Positions 54,821-62,283 of a stretch of 64,000 nt of DNA are shown here, one piece after another; position 1 is the first letter of the stretch; each line of letters starts with the position of its first letter. A model generated the notes under the pieces. That model ran no database searches. It had not been told where the DNA came from and saw only the letters and a program-made list of their open reading frames with translations. Source of the DNA: Burkholderiales bacterium (GTDB taxonomy: Bacteria > Pseudomonadota > Gammaproteobacteria > Burkholderiales > Burkholderiaceae_C); the NCBI GenBank assembly GCA_028868825.1, contig JAGWTU010000007.1, positions 84,692-148,691 of the forward strand. The letters run 5' to 3'. Made by a program: the position numbers and the translations under genes.

Positions 54821-54978
54821 TCGGCCGCTGCCGACGCGGCGGGCCGCTCGCCGGCCGGCTGCATGGCGGAAGCGGTGTCCCCATCCGTCGAACTTCTGCC
54901 CGTATCACCCCGGATCACTGATCGGCGCATCTCATAGGTAGAACGGCAACATCTGGTGGATTGCCGCGTCACGGCGTA

Positions 54979-55013
54979 TCATCCAATCTTGCCCATGAAG
55001 ATGGGTTGGATGA
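54979..55013. promoter_or_regulatory. bulged hairpin/operator just upstream of the integrase
   Basis: TCATCCAA (54979-54986) pairs perfectly with TTGGATGA (55006-55013). Inside, CCCAT (54992-54996) pairs with ATGGG (55001-55005) around the loop GAAG, leaving TCTTG as a one-sided bulge. It ends 12 bases before the integrase ATG and may be a repressor site, a leader hairpin or an attachment core. Confidence 0.4.
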
Positions 55014-55025
55014 CTGGAGCCGGAG

Positions 55026-56261
55026 ATGCCGAAGCTTGCGAAGGAACTCGGGGCCCTGGCGGTCAGCAAGCTCACCGAGCCAGGGCTGCATTTCGTCGGT
55101 GTCGTTCCCGGCCTGGCGCTGCAGGTCACAGCGACCGGCGCCCGCAGCTGGACGCTGCGCGTGGTGATCGCCGGCAAGCGGCGCGACATGGGCCTGGGCG
55201 GCTACCCGGAGGTCACGCTCGCGGCGGCGCGCGACAAGGCCCGGGAAGCGCGGGAGCTGATCCGGCAAGGCGTCGACCCGATCCAGCGCCAGCAGGCGGC
55301 GCAGAGCGCGCTACGCGCGGCGATGGCAGAGGCGTTGACCTTCAAGGAGTGCGCCACGGCCTACATGAAGGCGCACCGGGCAGGCTGGAAGAACGCCAAG
55401 CACGCCCAGCAGTGGGAGAACACCCTCAAGCAGCACGCATTCCCCATCATCGGCGAACTGCTGGTGCGCGACGTGAAATTGGTTCAGGTGCTGGCCGTGC
55501 TCGAGCCGATCTGGACCACGACGAACGAAACCGCAGTACGCCTGCGCGGCCGCATTGAGCTCGTGCTCGACTGGGCCGCGGCTCGGGGCCTGCGAGACGG
55601 ACTGAACCCGGCTCGGTGGCGTGGTCACCTCGACAAGCTGCTGCCCAAGCCCTCGAAGGTGAACAAGGCCGAGCATCACGCGGCACTGCCGATCGGCGAC
55701 GTTGGGGCGTTCATGGTCCGGCTTCGGGCCGCCGAGGGCATGGGCGCCCGGGCACTGGAATTCACGATTCTCACCGCGGCCCGTAGCGGCGAGGCCCGCG
55801 GCGCGACCTGGGCAGAGATTGACCTCGAGGCCAAGCTCTGGACCGTTCCCGGCGAGCGCATGAAGGCTGGCAAGGAACATCGTGTGCCGCTGTCGGCCGA
55901 GGCGCTGGCGCTGCTGAAGTCGCTCCCTCGCATGGCCGGCTCCGAACTCGTCTTCCCGGCGCCGCGTGGCGGAATGCTCAGCGACATGACGCTGGCCGCC
56001 GTCCTGCGCCGGATGGAAGTGCCGGCGGTGCCGCACGGATTCCGGTCGACCTTCCGGGACTGGGCCGCGGAGCGCACCGCGTACCCGCGCGACGTAGCCG
56101 AGATGGCCCTGGCGCACGCCATCGGCGACAAGGTCGAAGCAGCGTACCGCCGAGGCGACCTGTTCGAGAAGCGCCGGTTGATGATGGCCGATTGGGCTCA
56201 GTTCCTGGGCCGGCCCGAGGTGAAGGGCAACGTCATCGACATGCAGAGCAAGCGGGCTTGA
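55026..56261 (+). CDS. int: P4-type tyrosine integrase
   Basis: A 411-residue tyrosine recombinase. The N-terminal DUF4102 arm-binding domain (about 1-90) has GLGGYPEVTLAAARDKAREA, the core-binding domain follows, and the catalytic domain has Arg in TAARSGEARG, HGFRSTFRDWA (His-x-x-Arg), the second His in ALAHAIGD, and the nucleophile Tyr in EAAYRRGDLFEKRR. All key residues are present, so it should be active. It integrates the downstream element, and relatives often use tRNA genes, but no tRNA adjoins this end. The ATG follows CGGAG. Confidence 0.95.
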   Translation: MPKLAKELGALAVSKLTEPGLHFVGVVPGLALQVTATGARSWTLRVVIAGKRRDMGLGGYPEVTLAAARDKAREARELIRQGVDPIQRQQAAQSALRAAMAEALTFKECATAYMKAHRAGWKNAKHAQQWENTLKQHAFPIIGELLVRDVKLVQVLAVLEPIWTTTNETAVRLRGRIELVLDWAAARGLRDGLNPARWRGHLDKLLPKPSKVNKAEHHAALPIGDVGAFMVRLRAAEGMGARALEFTILTAARSGEARGATWAEIDLEAKLWTVPGERMKAGKEHRVPLSAEALALLKSLPRMAGSELVFPAPRGGMLSDMTLAAVLRRMEVPAVPHGFRSTFRDWAAERTAYPRDVAEMALAHAIGDKVEAAYRRGDLFEKRRLMMADWAQFLGRPEVKGNVIDMQSKRA

Positions 56262-56367
56262 CCCGCGACCCGCGCCGGCAGGACGCCGGCAAAGCGGGGC
56301 CGGAAGCTGCGGACACAGCGACCGACCCCTAACCACAACGTGCAACCCCTGAAAGGAAGCGCACATC

Positions 56368-56607
56368 ATGGCTACCGAAACTGTAACCCTCGCGAATACG
56401 CGGGAAGACAACGTTCACGACTTCAAAAAGGGGATGGCGGCCCTCAAGGCGATGTTGATGATGACGACCGCTGACGCCTGGGAGTGGTTCTCCGGTATGC
56501 ACGAGGAGCAGCAAGCGGCGTATCTGTCCCGCTGCTGCGATATTGCGCACGAGTGCTCCGAGATTGCAGATCGGCTGATTACCGAAGGGGATGCCGACCA
56601 GGCGTGA
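56368..56607 (+). CDS. hypothetical 79-residue phage protein
   Basis: MATETVTLANTREDNVHDFK then WEWFSGMHEEQQAAYLSRCC. I do not recognise the family. It is soluble, acidic and mostly helical. The ATG at 56368 follows GAAAGGAAGCGC, a good ribosome-binding site. It sits between the integrase and the large virion protein, where phages often carry small accessory genes. It ends in a possible hairpin (56622-56645). Confidence 0.65.
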   Translation: MATETVTLANTREDNVHDFKKGMAALKAMLMMTTADAWEWFSGMHEEQQAAYLSRCCDIAHECSEIADRLITEGDADQA

Positions 56608-56621
56608 AGCCACGCCGCCCA

Positions 56622-56645
56622 CCCCGATTGCCGAATAGCTCGGGG
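56622..56645 (+). terminator. possible hairpin after the 79-residue ORF
   Basis: CCCCGA (56622-56627) pairs with TCGGGG (56640-56645) around a 12-base loop. There is no clear T-run, so termination is uncertain. A TACAAT hexamer (56656-56661) just downstream may be the -10 of the next gene. Confidence 0.3.
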
Positions 56646-56884
56646 TCGGCGCCCCTACAATTCGCCGAATCCACAAGCGCATTGCGCGCTTGCGCGCTGA
56701 GTCCGTCGAGCCGCCAGCAGCTCACCTGACCCCGAAAGGGAGATCGTGATGCAGCAGTGCTCCGGAACAACCCGGCAATCAGATTCCGCACATTGGCGGA
56801 TTGTTCACTGCGTCGGCGCCGGCATCCGCACCGACCAGATCGAGTCGCAGCAGCATACCGGCGGCGCCGCCAGGGAGCATTGAC

Positions 56885-59800
56885 ATGGCCGACACATCGA
56901 ATTTCCCGGTCTCCTACAAAGACCCCCTGTATGCAAGCCTGGATCAGGCGACGGAGCAGAAGCTGGGTCTGCCGAGCGGGTTGCTGTCCAGCATTCGGGT
57001 GAATGGCGAGAAGTCGAATGCGGACCAGGTCAGCAGCGCCGGCGCGAAAACTCCGTGGCAGATCACGCCGGCCACGCGCGCCGCGGCGATCAAGTCCTAC
57101 GGGATCGACCCCTACCTGAGCCCGCAGAACGCCAGCGAGGTCGCCGGAAACCTGCTCGCCGACTCGCTGAAGCGCAACGGCAACGACCCGGCCATCGCCG
57201 TCAGCGAGTACCACGGCGGCACGAACCCGCAGAACTGGGGCCCGATCACCAAGGCCTATGTGCAGCGCGTCATGGCGCCGCTGTCTGCCGCCCAGGCTCC
57301 GGCTGGCGCCGCTGGCGCTCCGGCCGGGTTCGACCCGAACGCCGCGGCCGCCGGCGCCGCTCCGGCCGGCCCCAGCACCTTCGACCGCGTCAGCGCGCAG
57401 ATGCAGGCCGCGAAGCAGGCGCAGGCGCCGTCGCAGATCGCATCCATTTATCAGGCCTACCAGTCCGGCCAGATGGCGCCCGACGAGGCCGCGCAGTTCG
57501 AGGCCGACGTGCGCAGTGGAAAGATGATGCTGCCGCAGGGCGCATCGCTGAGCAGCGCCAGCGCGCCCGGCGCCGGCGGCGCGACATCGGCGCCCTCGGC
57601 GGCGCAAGTCCCGGCGGGCGTCATGCAGGCCTTCGCGAACGGCCAGATGACGCCGCACGAGATGACGCAGTTCGAACAGGACGTGCGCTCGGGTGCGATG
57701 CAGCTTCCACAGGGCATGGACGCCGACGCGCTCTTCGGAGCGCCCGAGGCGCCGAAAGGCGTGCTCGAGCGCATCGCCGCGGTACCGGGCGCCATCAGGG
57801 AAGCGATCACCGGTGCGCAGCGCGCGACGCCGACGACGGATGCCCTGCCGGACTACGACCACATGCCCGAATTCGGGCACGTCAGCATGGCCGCGCTGAA
57901 GTCTGCACTCGGGACGATGTTCAGCAGCCCCGACCAGACGGCGAAGGTCATTCAGGCCAACTTCCCCGGCGTGCAGGTCAGTCAGGACGAGAAAGGCAAC
58001 TACCTGCTTCGCTCGGCCGAGGACGGCCAGACGTACGCTATCAAGCCTGGGTTCCAGCCCGGGGACATCCCGCGCGCGCTGGGTGCGATCGCGGCGTTCA
58101 CGCCGGCGGGCCGCGCGACGAGCGTTGCGGGCGGGGCGCTCGCCGCCGGCGGCACGCAGGCGGCAATCGAAGGCGCCAAGTACGCAACTGGCGGCGATTT
58201 CAGCCTGGGTGACGTCGCCGGCGCGGCGGCGCTGGGCGGCGCTGCTCCCGTCGTGTCGCGCGTCCTGAGCGCTGCGGCCGGAGCGGTGAAGAACGCAGCG
58301 GCCCGCGTGCTCGGAACCGCCGATTCCGCTGCGCCCGGCGCCGCCGGAGTGACCGATGCAGCCGCTGGCGCAGCGCCGATGGCCAGGCCCGTCGAGACGC
58401 CGACCGCCGGCGCTTCCGGAGCATCCCCGCAGCCTCGAGGCCCGATCACCGTCGACGCCGCCGGCAATGCCGCGGTGCCCCCGGGCGGCGCCGGCGCAGA
58501 TGCTCAAGCGGCGGCCGCGCGAGCTGCGGCTGGCGCGCCTGCAGCGCCCGCGGCGACTGCGGCGGCTACCCCAGGCGCAGACACCATCCAATCGGTCGCC
58601 CAGACGGCCGCCAAGGCCGCCGGAGGCTCGAAGTCGGCGACCCAGACCCTTGCGAGCATGGCGGCGCCCAATCCTGAGACCCTGGCGGCTGCTGAGCGGC
58701 TGGGCGTCGGCAACTTCGTGCAGGCCGACCACATGACGGCGAACGAGGGCTTCCGCCAGACCGCCGCCATCCTCAAGAGCATGAGCCCGGTGTCGGACCT
58801 GTCGCTGAGCGAGCGCGAAGGCCTCGCGAACGTGGCGCGCCGGGCAAGCGGACTGATCGACGAGATCGGCGGAACTTCCGACCTCAGCGCGCTCGACTCG
58901 ACCGCGAAGTCGCGGATGCAGGCCACGCATGCCGAGCTCGGCGCGCGCGAGGACGCGCTCTATTCGAAGCTGCGCAGCCAGATCCCGGCAACCGCAGATG
59001 CCCCGGCGACCAACACGCTTGACTTCATCGCCCAGCGTGCGAAGGCCCTTGGCGGCGCCGACAACCTGACCACCGTCGAGAAGACGATCCTTCAGAAGCT
59101 GACGCCGACGCCCGGCGCCGATTCGGCGACGCTCGAGGGGCTGGCGCCGCAGGCGCGCGCCCAGGCAATCGCGCAAGGTGCCGACGCCGGATCGCAGCCG
59201 ACCTATGCGCTGATCGACGACATCAGGAAGGCCGTGGGTCGCAAGATCCCCGATCAAGCCTTCAGCGATCAGGGGATCGGCCTGAACAAGCAGCTGTACG
59301 GCCTGCTGACGCAGGACCAGGGCGCGGCGGCGCAAGCGTATGGGGCCGGCGGTCTGTGGAATGCCGCCAAGGCCGCCACGACGACGCGCATCGGCATGGA
59401 GAACAACCTCCAGACGCTGTTCGGCAAGGCGCTCGACAAGAGCCTCGTTCCGGGCCTCGGCAAAGCGATGTCCGACTCAGCCAAGGGCGACGCCTCGAAT
59501 CTGGTCAAGCTGCTGCAGGCGACGCCCGAATCGATGCGACAGGAGCTGGTCACTTCGGGCCTGCAAACGGTCCTCAAGACCGCGCAGCAAGAAGGCCGGA
59601 TGGACTTCACGAACTTCGCGAACTGGTACGGCCAGCTCAAGGGCAACAGCCAGGCGTTCAACGCCGTCATGGCCAACATCCCGGCCTCGGCGCGCCAGCA
59701 GATCAACGACCTCTATCTGGTGAGCAAGGGCATCGGCGACTCGCTGAAGGCCCGGATCGCGACCGGTCGCCTGAACACCGTGGTTCAGGAGGCGATCCAG

Positions 59801-60241
59801 GCGCCGGACACGCTGGCGGCCAAGCTCTATGACTTGGCCAAGCATGCCGGCAAGGGCCTCGCGGTCGACGCTGTCGGCGGCCATGGCGCCGGGATTCTGA
59901 CCGCCATCATGTCCGCCACCAGCAAGGGCAAGACGACAGCCCTGAAGGCGATTGATGAGCTGCTGACCTCGCCGGAGTTCGTGAACCTCGCGCGCAACGC
60001 CGGCACGCCGGGCGAGGCGACTGCTGTCAAGCGCATGGCCTTCTCGCCGGCCTTTTCGAAGGTGGCGCAGACGCTCGGGCAGCCGCAGGAGCTGAGCAAT
60101 CGTGAGCAGTGGATCCTGCGCGCCATGCAGGCCCGCAATAGCGCTGGCGAGGCGGGCCAGGAGGGCAAGCTGAGGCCTGGCGCGTCTTCCGATCCCGCAG
60201 CGAAGCGCGGCGTCGCGCAGAGGTTGCCGGCCATGCAATAG
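56885..60241 (+). CDS. large phage virion protein with N-terminal lytic-transglycosylase-like domain
   Basis: A 1,118-residue protein. Residues 30-125 resemble an SLT/lysozyme-like domain: Glu42 in NGEKSNADQVSSAGAKTPWQ is the expected catalytic Glu, and ISEYHGG-type AVSEYHGGTNPQ fits the substrate-groove strand. The rest is Ala/Gly-rich with predicted helices, including repeated SGQMAPDEAAQFEADVRSGK and NGQMTPHEMTQFEQDVRSGA units. This resembles internal virion or DNA-ejection proteins of podovirus-type phages, which cut peptidoglycan during entry. AGGGAG lies eight bases before the ATG at 56885, so longer readings are rejected. Confidence 0.75.
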   Translation: MADTSNFPVSYKDPLYASLDQATEQKLGLPSGLLSSIRVNGEKSNADQVSSAGAKTPWQITPATRAAAIKSYGIDPYLSPQNASEVAGNLLADSLKRNGNDPAIAVSEYHGGTNPQNWGPITKAYVQRVMAPLSAAQAPAGAAGAPAGFDPNAAAAGAAPAGPSTFDRVSAQMQAAKQAQAPSQIASIYQAYQSGQMAPDEAAQFEADVRSGKMMLPQGASLSSASAPGAGGATSAPSAAQVPAGVMQAFANGQMTPHEMTQFEQDVRSGAMQLPQGMDADALFGAPEAPKGVLERIAAVPGAIREAITGAQRATPTTDALPDYDHMPEFGHVSMAALKSALGTMFSSPDQTAKVIQANFPGVQVSQDEKGNYLLRSAEDGQTYAIKPGFQPGDIPRALGAIAAFTPAGRATSVAGGALAAGGTQAAIEGAKYATGGDFSLGDVAGAAALGGAAPVVSRVLSAAAGAVKNAAARVLGTADSAAPGAAGVTDAAAGAAPMARPVETPTAGASGASPQPRGPITVDAAGNAAVPPGGAGADAQAAAARAAAGAPAAPAATAAATPGADTIQSVAQTAAKAAGGSKSATQTLASMAAPNPETLAAAERLGVGNFVQADHMTANEGFRQTAAILKSMSPVSDLSLSEREGLANVARRASGLIDEIGGTSDLSALDSTAKSRMQATHAELGAREDALYSKLRSQIPATADAPATNTLDFIAQRAKALGGADNLTTVEKTILQKLTPTPGADSATLEGLAPQARAQAIAQGADAGSQPTYALIDDIRKAVGRKIPDQAFSDQGIGLNKQLYGLLTQDQGAAAQAYGAGGLWNAAKAATTTRIGMENNLQTLFGKALDKSLVPGLGKAMSDSAKGDASNLVKLLQATPESMRQELVTSGLQTVLKTAQQEGRMDFTNFANWYGQLKGNSQAFNAVMANIPASARQQINDLYLVSKGIGDSLKARIATGRLNTVVQEAIQAPDTLAAKLYDLAKHAGKGLAVDAVGGHGAGILTAIMSATSKGKTTALKAIDELLTSPEFVNLARNAGTPGEATAVKRMAFSPAFSKVAQTLGQPQELSNREQWILRAMQARNSAGEAGQEGKLRPGASSDPAAKRGVAQRLPAMQ

Positions 60242-60295
60242 CCTGCGCCGCGGTGAGTTCGCTTGACCTTGCTTGAGCTTGCTAGCCCGGTTCGA

Positions 60296-60337
60296 TGTGA
60301 TGCACAATGACGCACCACATGCAAATGTGAGATGCAC
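60296..60337. repeat. short TGTGA..GATGCAC repeats upstream of the AlpA-like gene
   Basis: TGTGATGCAC (60296-60305) and TGTGAGATGCAC (60326-60337) are near-identical direct repeats differing by two bases. They lie about 135-175 bases before the AlpA-like start and could be its operator. A TTGACC hexamer lies upstream. Confidence 0.3.
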
Positions 60338-60470
60338 CGGGGACGGTGCGCCGAGTCTGTGTATGGGTCGCGGTAGCGATCCGACCCGCCGTGGGTTGCC
60401 CACCAGCAGCAAAACGGGATTCCGGCCGACAAGGCCGTGTCTTTTCCCTTTTTGAATGCGGAAGGCCATC

Positions 60471-60722
60471 ATGCCCCTGAAGACTCACGCCGCCTCGGTT
60501 CCGGCGACCGATGCACATGCACTGGTGCAATTCGACACCCTTCCCGACGCCGCGCATGTGCGACTACCCATCGTGTGCGCCCTGTATGCAATCAGCGCTC
60601 CCACTGCCTGGCGCTGGGTAAAGGCCGGCCGACTGCCAGCGCCCATAAAGCTGGGCCCCAACACGACCGGCTGGAATGTCGGCGCACTGCGTCGCTCGTT
60701 CGCTCCGGCGGCGCAGGCGTGA
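60471..60722 (+). CDS. AlpA-family/phage helix-turn-helix protein
   Basis: An 83-residue protein. The core reads IVCALYAISAPTAWRWVKAG followed by RLPAPIKLGPNTTGWNVGAL, matching the AlpA/MerR-type HTH used by phages and integrative elements to control integrase or excision. The ATG at 60471 follows GGAAGG by seven bases and is preferred to an ATG at 60456. AlpA-type proteins in P4-like elements activate integrase expression, so this gene could control the integrase, 4 kb away. Direct repeats lie upstream. Confidence 0.8.
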   Translation: MPLKTHAASVPATDAHALVQFDTLPDAAHVRLPIVCALYAISAPTAWRWVKAGRLPAPIKLGPNTTGWNVGALRRSFAPAAQA

Positions 60723-60725
60723 GTC

Positions 60726-61040
60726 ATGAGCAGCCACTTCGAGAGCGGCGCCACAGCGCCGGGGCCAGTCACGCCCGAAAGTGACGAAGCCCGCGGGCAA
60801 GCGGGCTTCAAGAGGCAGGGAACAGAAGACAGCCGTGATTGTGCCGTGAACGCGGCGCAGCGCAAGTTTCAGGCAGAGAAGGCGGCGACAACGCTGATCG
60901 CCGAAGCAGCCCTTGTCGGCGTCGAGCTCGCGCAACTGGCCGACAGATCGTGGATGGCCTCGCGCTGGGGCCTGGGAAAGACGCTGGCCGACATGCCGGC
61001 AGTGCGTGCATGGCTGGCGCGCTTGCGGGGTCGCCCATGA
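60726..61040 (+). CDS. hypothetical 104-residue phage protein
   Basis: MSSHFESGATAPGPVTPESD then a helical C-terminal half with RKFQAEKAATTLIAEAALVG. Not recognised. It starts three bases after the AlpA-like stop and its own stop overlaps the next start as ATGA. This tight packing is typical of a phage early operon. Confidence 0.6.
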   Translation: MSSHFESGATAPGPVTPESDEARGQAGFKRQGTEDSRDCAVNAAQRKFQAEKAATTLIAEAALVGVELAQLADRSWMASRWGLGKTLADMPAVRAWLARLRGRP

Positions 61041-61258
61041 CTGCCGGCAACCTCACGAGCGACCTGTACCGTGTTGGCGCCGGTTTCAGTGTGCGGTTTC
61101 GCCTTGTAGACGACAGACTCGACTGCGAGTGGACGCCGCGCATGCCCACGAAGCGCGAATTCAGCCGCGCCGCCGATCGCTATCGCGCCGCACGCGACGA
61201 ATTTCTGGCCGAGTGGGCGCGACGCCTTGGTCGCAGTGTCATTTGCCTGGAGGTCTAG
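61037..61258 (+). CDS. hypothetical 73-residue phage protein
   Basis: MTAGNLTSDLYRVGAGFSVR then DCEWTPRMPTKREFSRAADR. Not recognised. The ATG overlaps the previous stop (ATGA). It is basic and helical at the C-terminus (YRAARDEFLAEWARRLGRS), which could bind nucleic acid. Confidence 0.6.
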   Translation: MTAGNLTSDLYRVGAGFSVRFRLVDDRLDCEWTPRMPTKREFSRAADRYRAARDEFLAEWARRLGRSVICLEV

Positions 61259-61261
61259 GCC

Positions 61262-61447
61262 ATGACCTGTCCTGCGAATTTCCGCGCCTGGCTATCCCGG
61301 CGCCGCTGGGTGCTCGCCTATTGGCTCGAGTGGAAACGGGCAGCGGCCGGAGAGCGACGCCAGTTCCTGCGGGAGGCCGCGCTCTGCGTGTGCCTGGCCG
61401 CGACTCGCTGCTTCGAGAGCCGCACTCACGACGAAGGGGGCCGCTGA
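61262..61447 (+). CDS. hypothetical 61-residue phage protein
   Basis: MTCPANFRAWLSRRRWVLAY then EWKRAAAGERRQFLREAALC. Not recognised. It is strongly basic, with two Cys near the C-terminus. It starts three bases after the previous stop, and its own stop overlaps the next ATG (TGATG), so it belongs to the same operon. Confidence 0.55.
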   Translation: MTCPANFRAWLSRRRWVLAYWLEWKRAAAGERRQFLREAALCVCLAATRCFESRTHDEGGR

Positions 61448-62283
61448 TGGCTCGCATCCGATCTATCAAGCCCGAGTTCTGGGTCTCGGAGCAAATCGCC
61501 GAGTGCTCGACGAATGCTCGCCTACTGTTCATCGGCATGTGGGCGTTCTGCGACGACCACGGCGTCCACCCGGCGAAGCCGAAGACGCTCAAAGCCGAGC
61601 TCTTCCCGATGGACGACTTCTCGGCGAGCGACGTGGCGGGTTGGGTCGACGAGCTGGTCAGAGTCGGTCTGGTGGCCGAGTTCACCTATGACGGCGTCGA
61701 GTTCTGGCACGTCACCGGCTGGGCCAAGCACCAGAAAATCGACCGGCCGTCCTTCAAATACCCGGCTCCTCCTGATCGAATTTCGGGGAGCAATCGCGGA
61801 GCGCTCGTCGATGACTCGTCGAATGCTCGTCGAGCGCCACCCCCCGGAGTGGAGTCGAGTGGAGTGGAGTCGAGTGGAGTGGAGGTAGCGGACTCGCCGA
61901 AGGCTCGCCGCTCGCCCACTCGACGGTCAACTCGGAAGTTGCCAATCCCCGAGGACTTCGCGATCAGCGATCGCGTGCGCGATTGGGCGGCTGGCAAAGG
62001 CTTCGATCGGCTGGAGGCCCATCTCGAATCATTCATCGGCAAGGCGCGTGCGAAGGCATACACCTACGTCGACTGGGATGAAGCCTTCATGGGCGCGATT
62101 CGCGACGACTGGGCGAAGGTCCGATCCAGTGGCGGCGATGCCGGCCCCGCGATCGACGACAGCAAACCGGGTTGGGCGTTGAAGGCCGGATTCGCCAACC
62201 GCTTCGAAGCCGAGAACGCCGGTTGCAAGGAACGCAACGCCAACCAGTTCCGGGCCGGCCGGCGCGTCGAGGTGTCCGCATGA
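61447..62283 (+). CDS. phage replication-initiation-type protein
   Basis: A 278-residue protein. MARIRSIKPEFWVSEQIAEC followed by ARLLFIGMWAFCDDHGVHPA is the characteristic N-terminus of phage replication proteins that act with DnaC/DnaB-type helicases. The middle is a low-complexity linker with GVESSGVESSGVE, encoded by a 15-bp DNA repeat. The C-terminal 80 residues (FAISDRVRDWAAGKGFDRLE) resemble a DnaT-type helicase-loading domain. The stop overlaps the next start (ATGA), so it is coupled to the primase-helicase gene. Confidence 0.75.
   Translation: MARIRSIKPEFWVSEQIAECSTNARLLFIGMWAFCDDHGVHPAKPKTLKAELFPMDDFSASDVAGWVDELVRVGLVAEFTYDGVEFWHVTGWAKHQKIDRPSFKYPAPPDRISGSNRGALVDDSSNARRAPPPGVESSGVESSGVEVADSPKARRSPTRRSTRKLPIPEDFAISDRVRDWAAGKGFDRLEAHLESFIGKARAKAYTYVDWDEAFMGAIRDDWAKVRSSGGDAGPAIDDSKPGWALKAGFANRFEAENAGCKERNANQFRAGRRVEVSA
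61846..61884 (+). repeat. 2.6 copies of a 15-bp tandem repeat inside the replication gene
   Basis: GGAGTGGAGTCGAGT at 61846-61860 is repeated exactly at 61861-61875, with a partial third copy to 61884. It is in frame and encodes GVESS units. Such iterons in phage replication genes can be initiator-binding sites, but the repeat could also be slippage-generated. Confidence 0.7.

Larger units (their letters stand above)
54357..55025. other. 669-bp region between the giant repeat gene and the integrase
   Basis: No gene is supportable; the open frames lack ribosome-binding sites. It should contain the promoter of the three-gene envelope operon (reading left) and the left boundary and integrase promoter of the phage element (reading right). 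An AT-rich palindromic patch and a bulged hairpin are listed separately. Confidence 0.5.

Noticed and set aside
54646..54921. A 91-codon plus-strand ORF before the integrase
   Set aside because: It has no ribosome-binding site, and its composition changes abruptly across the AT-rich palindromic patch, so it looks non-coding.
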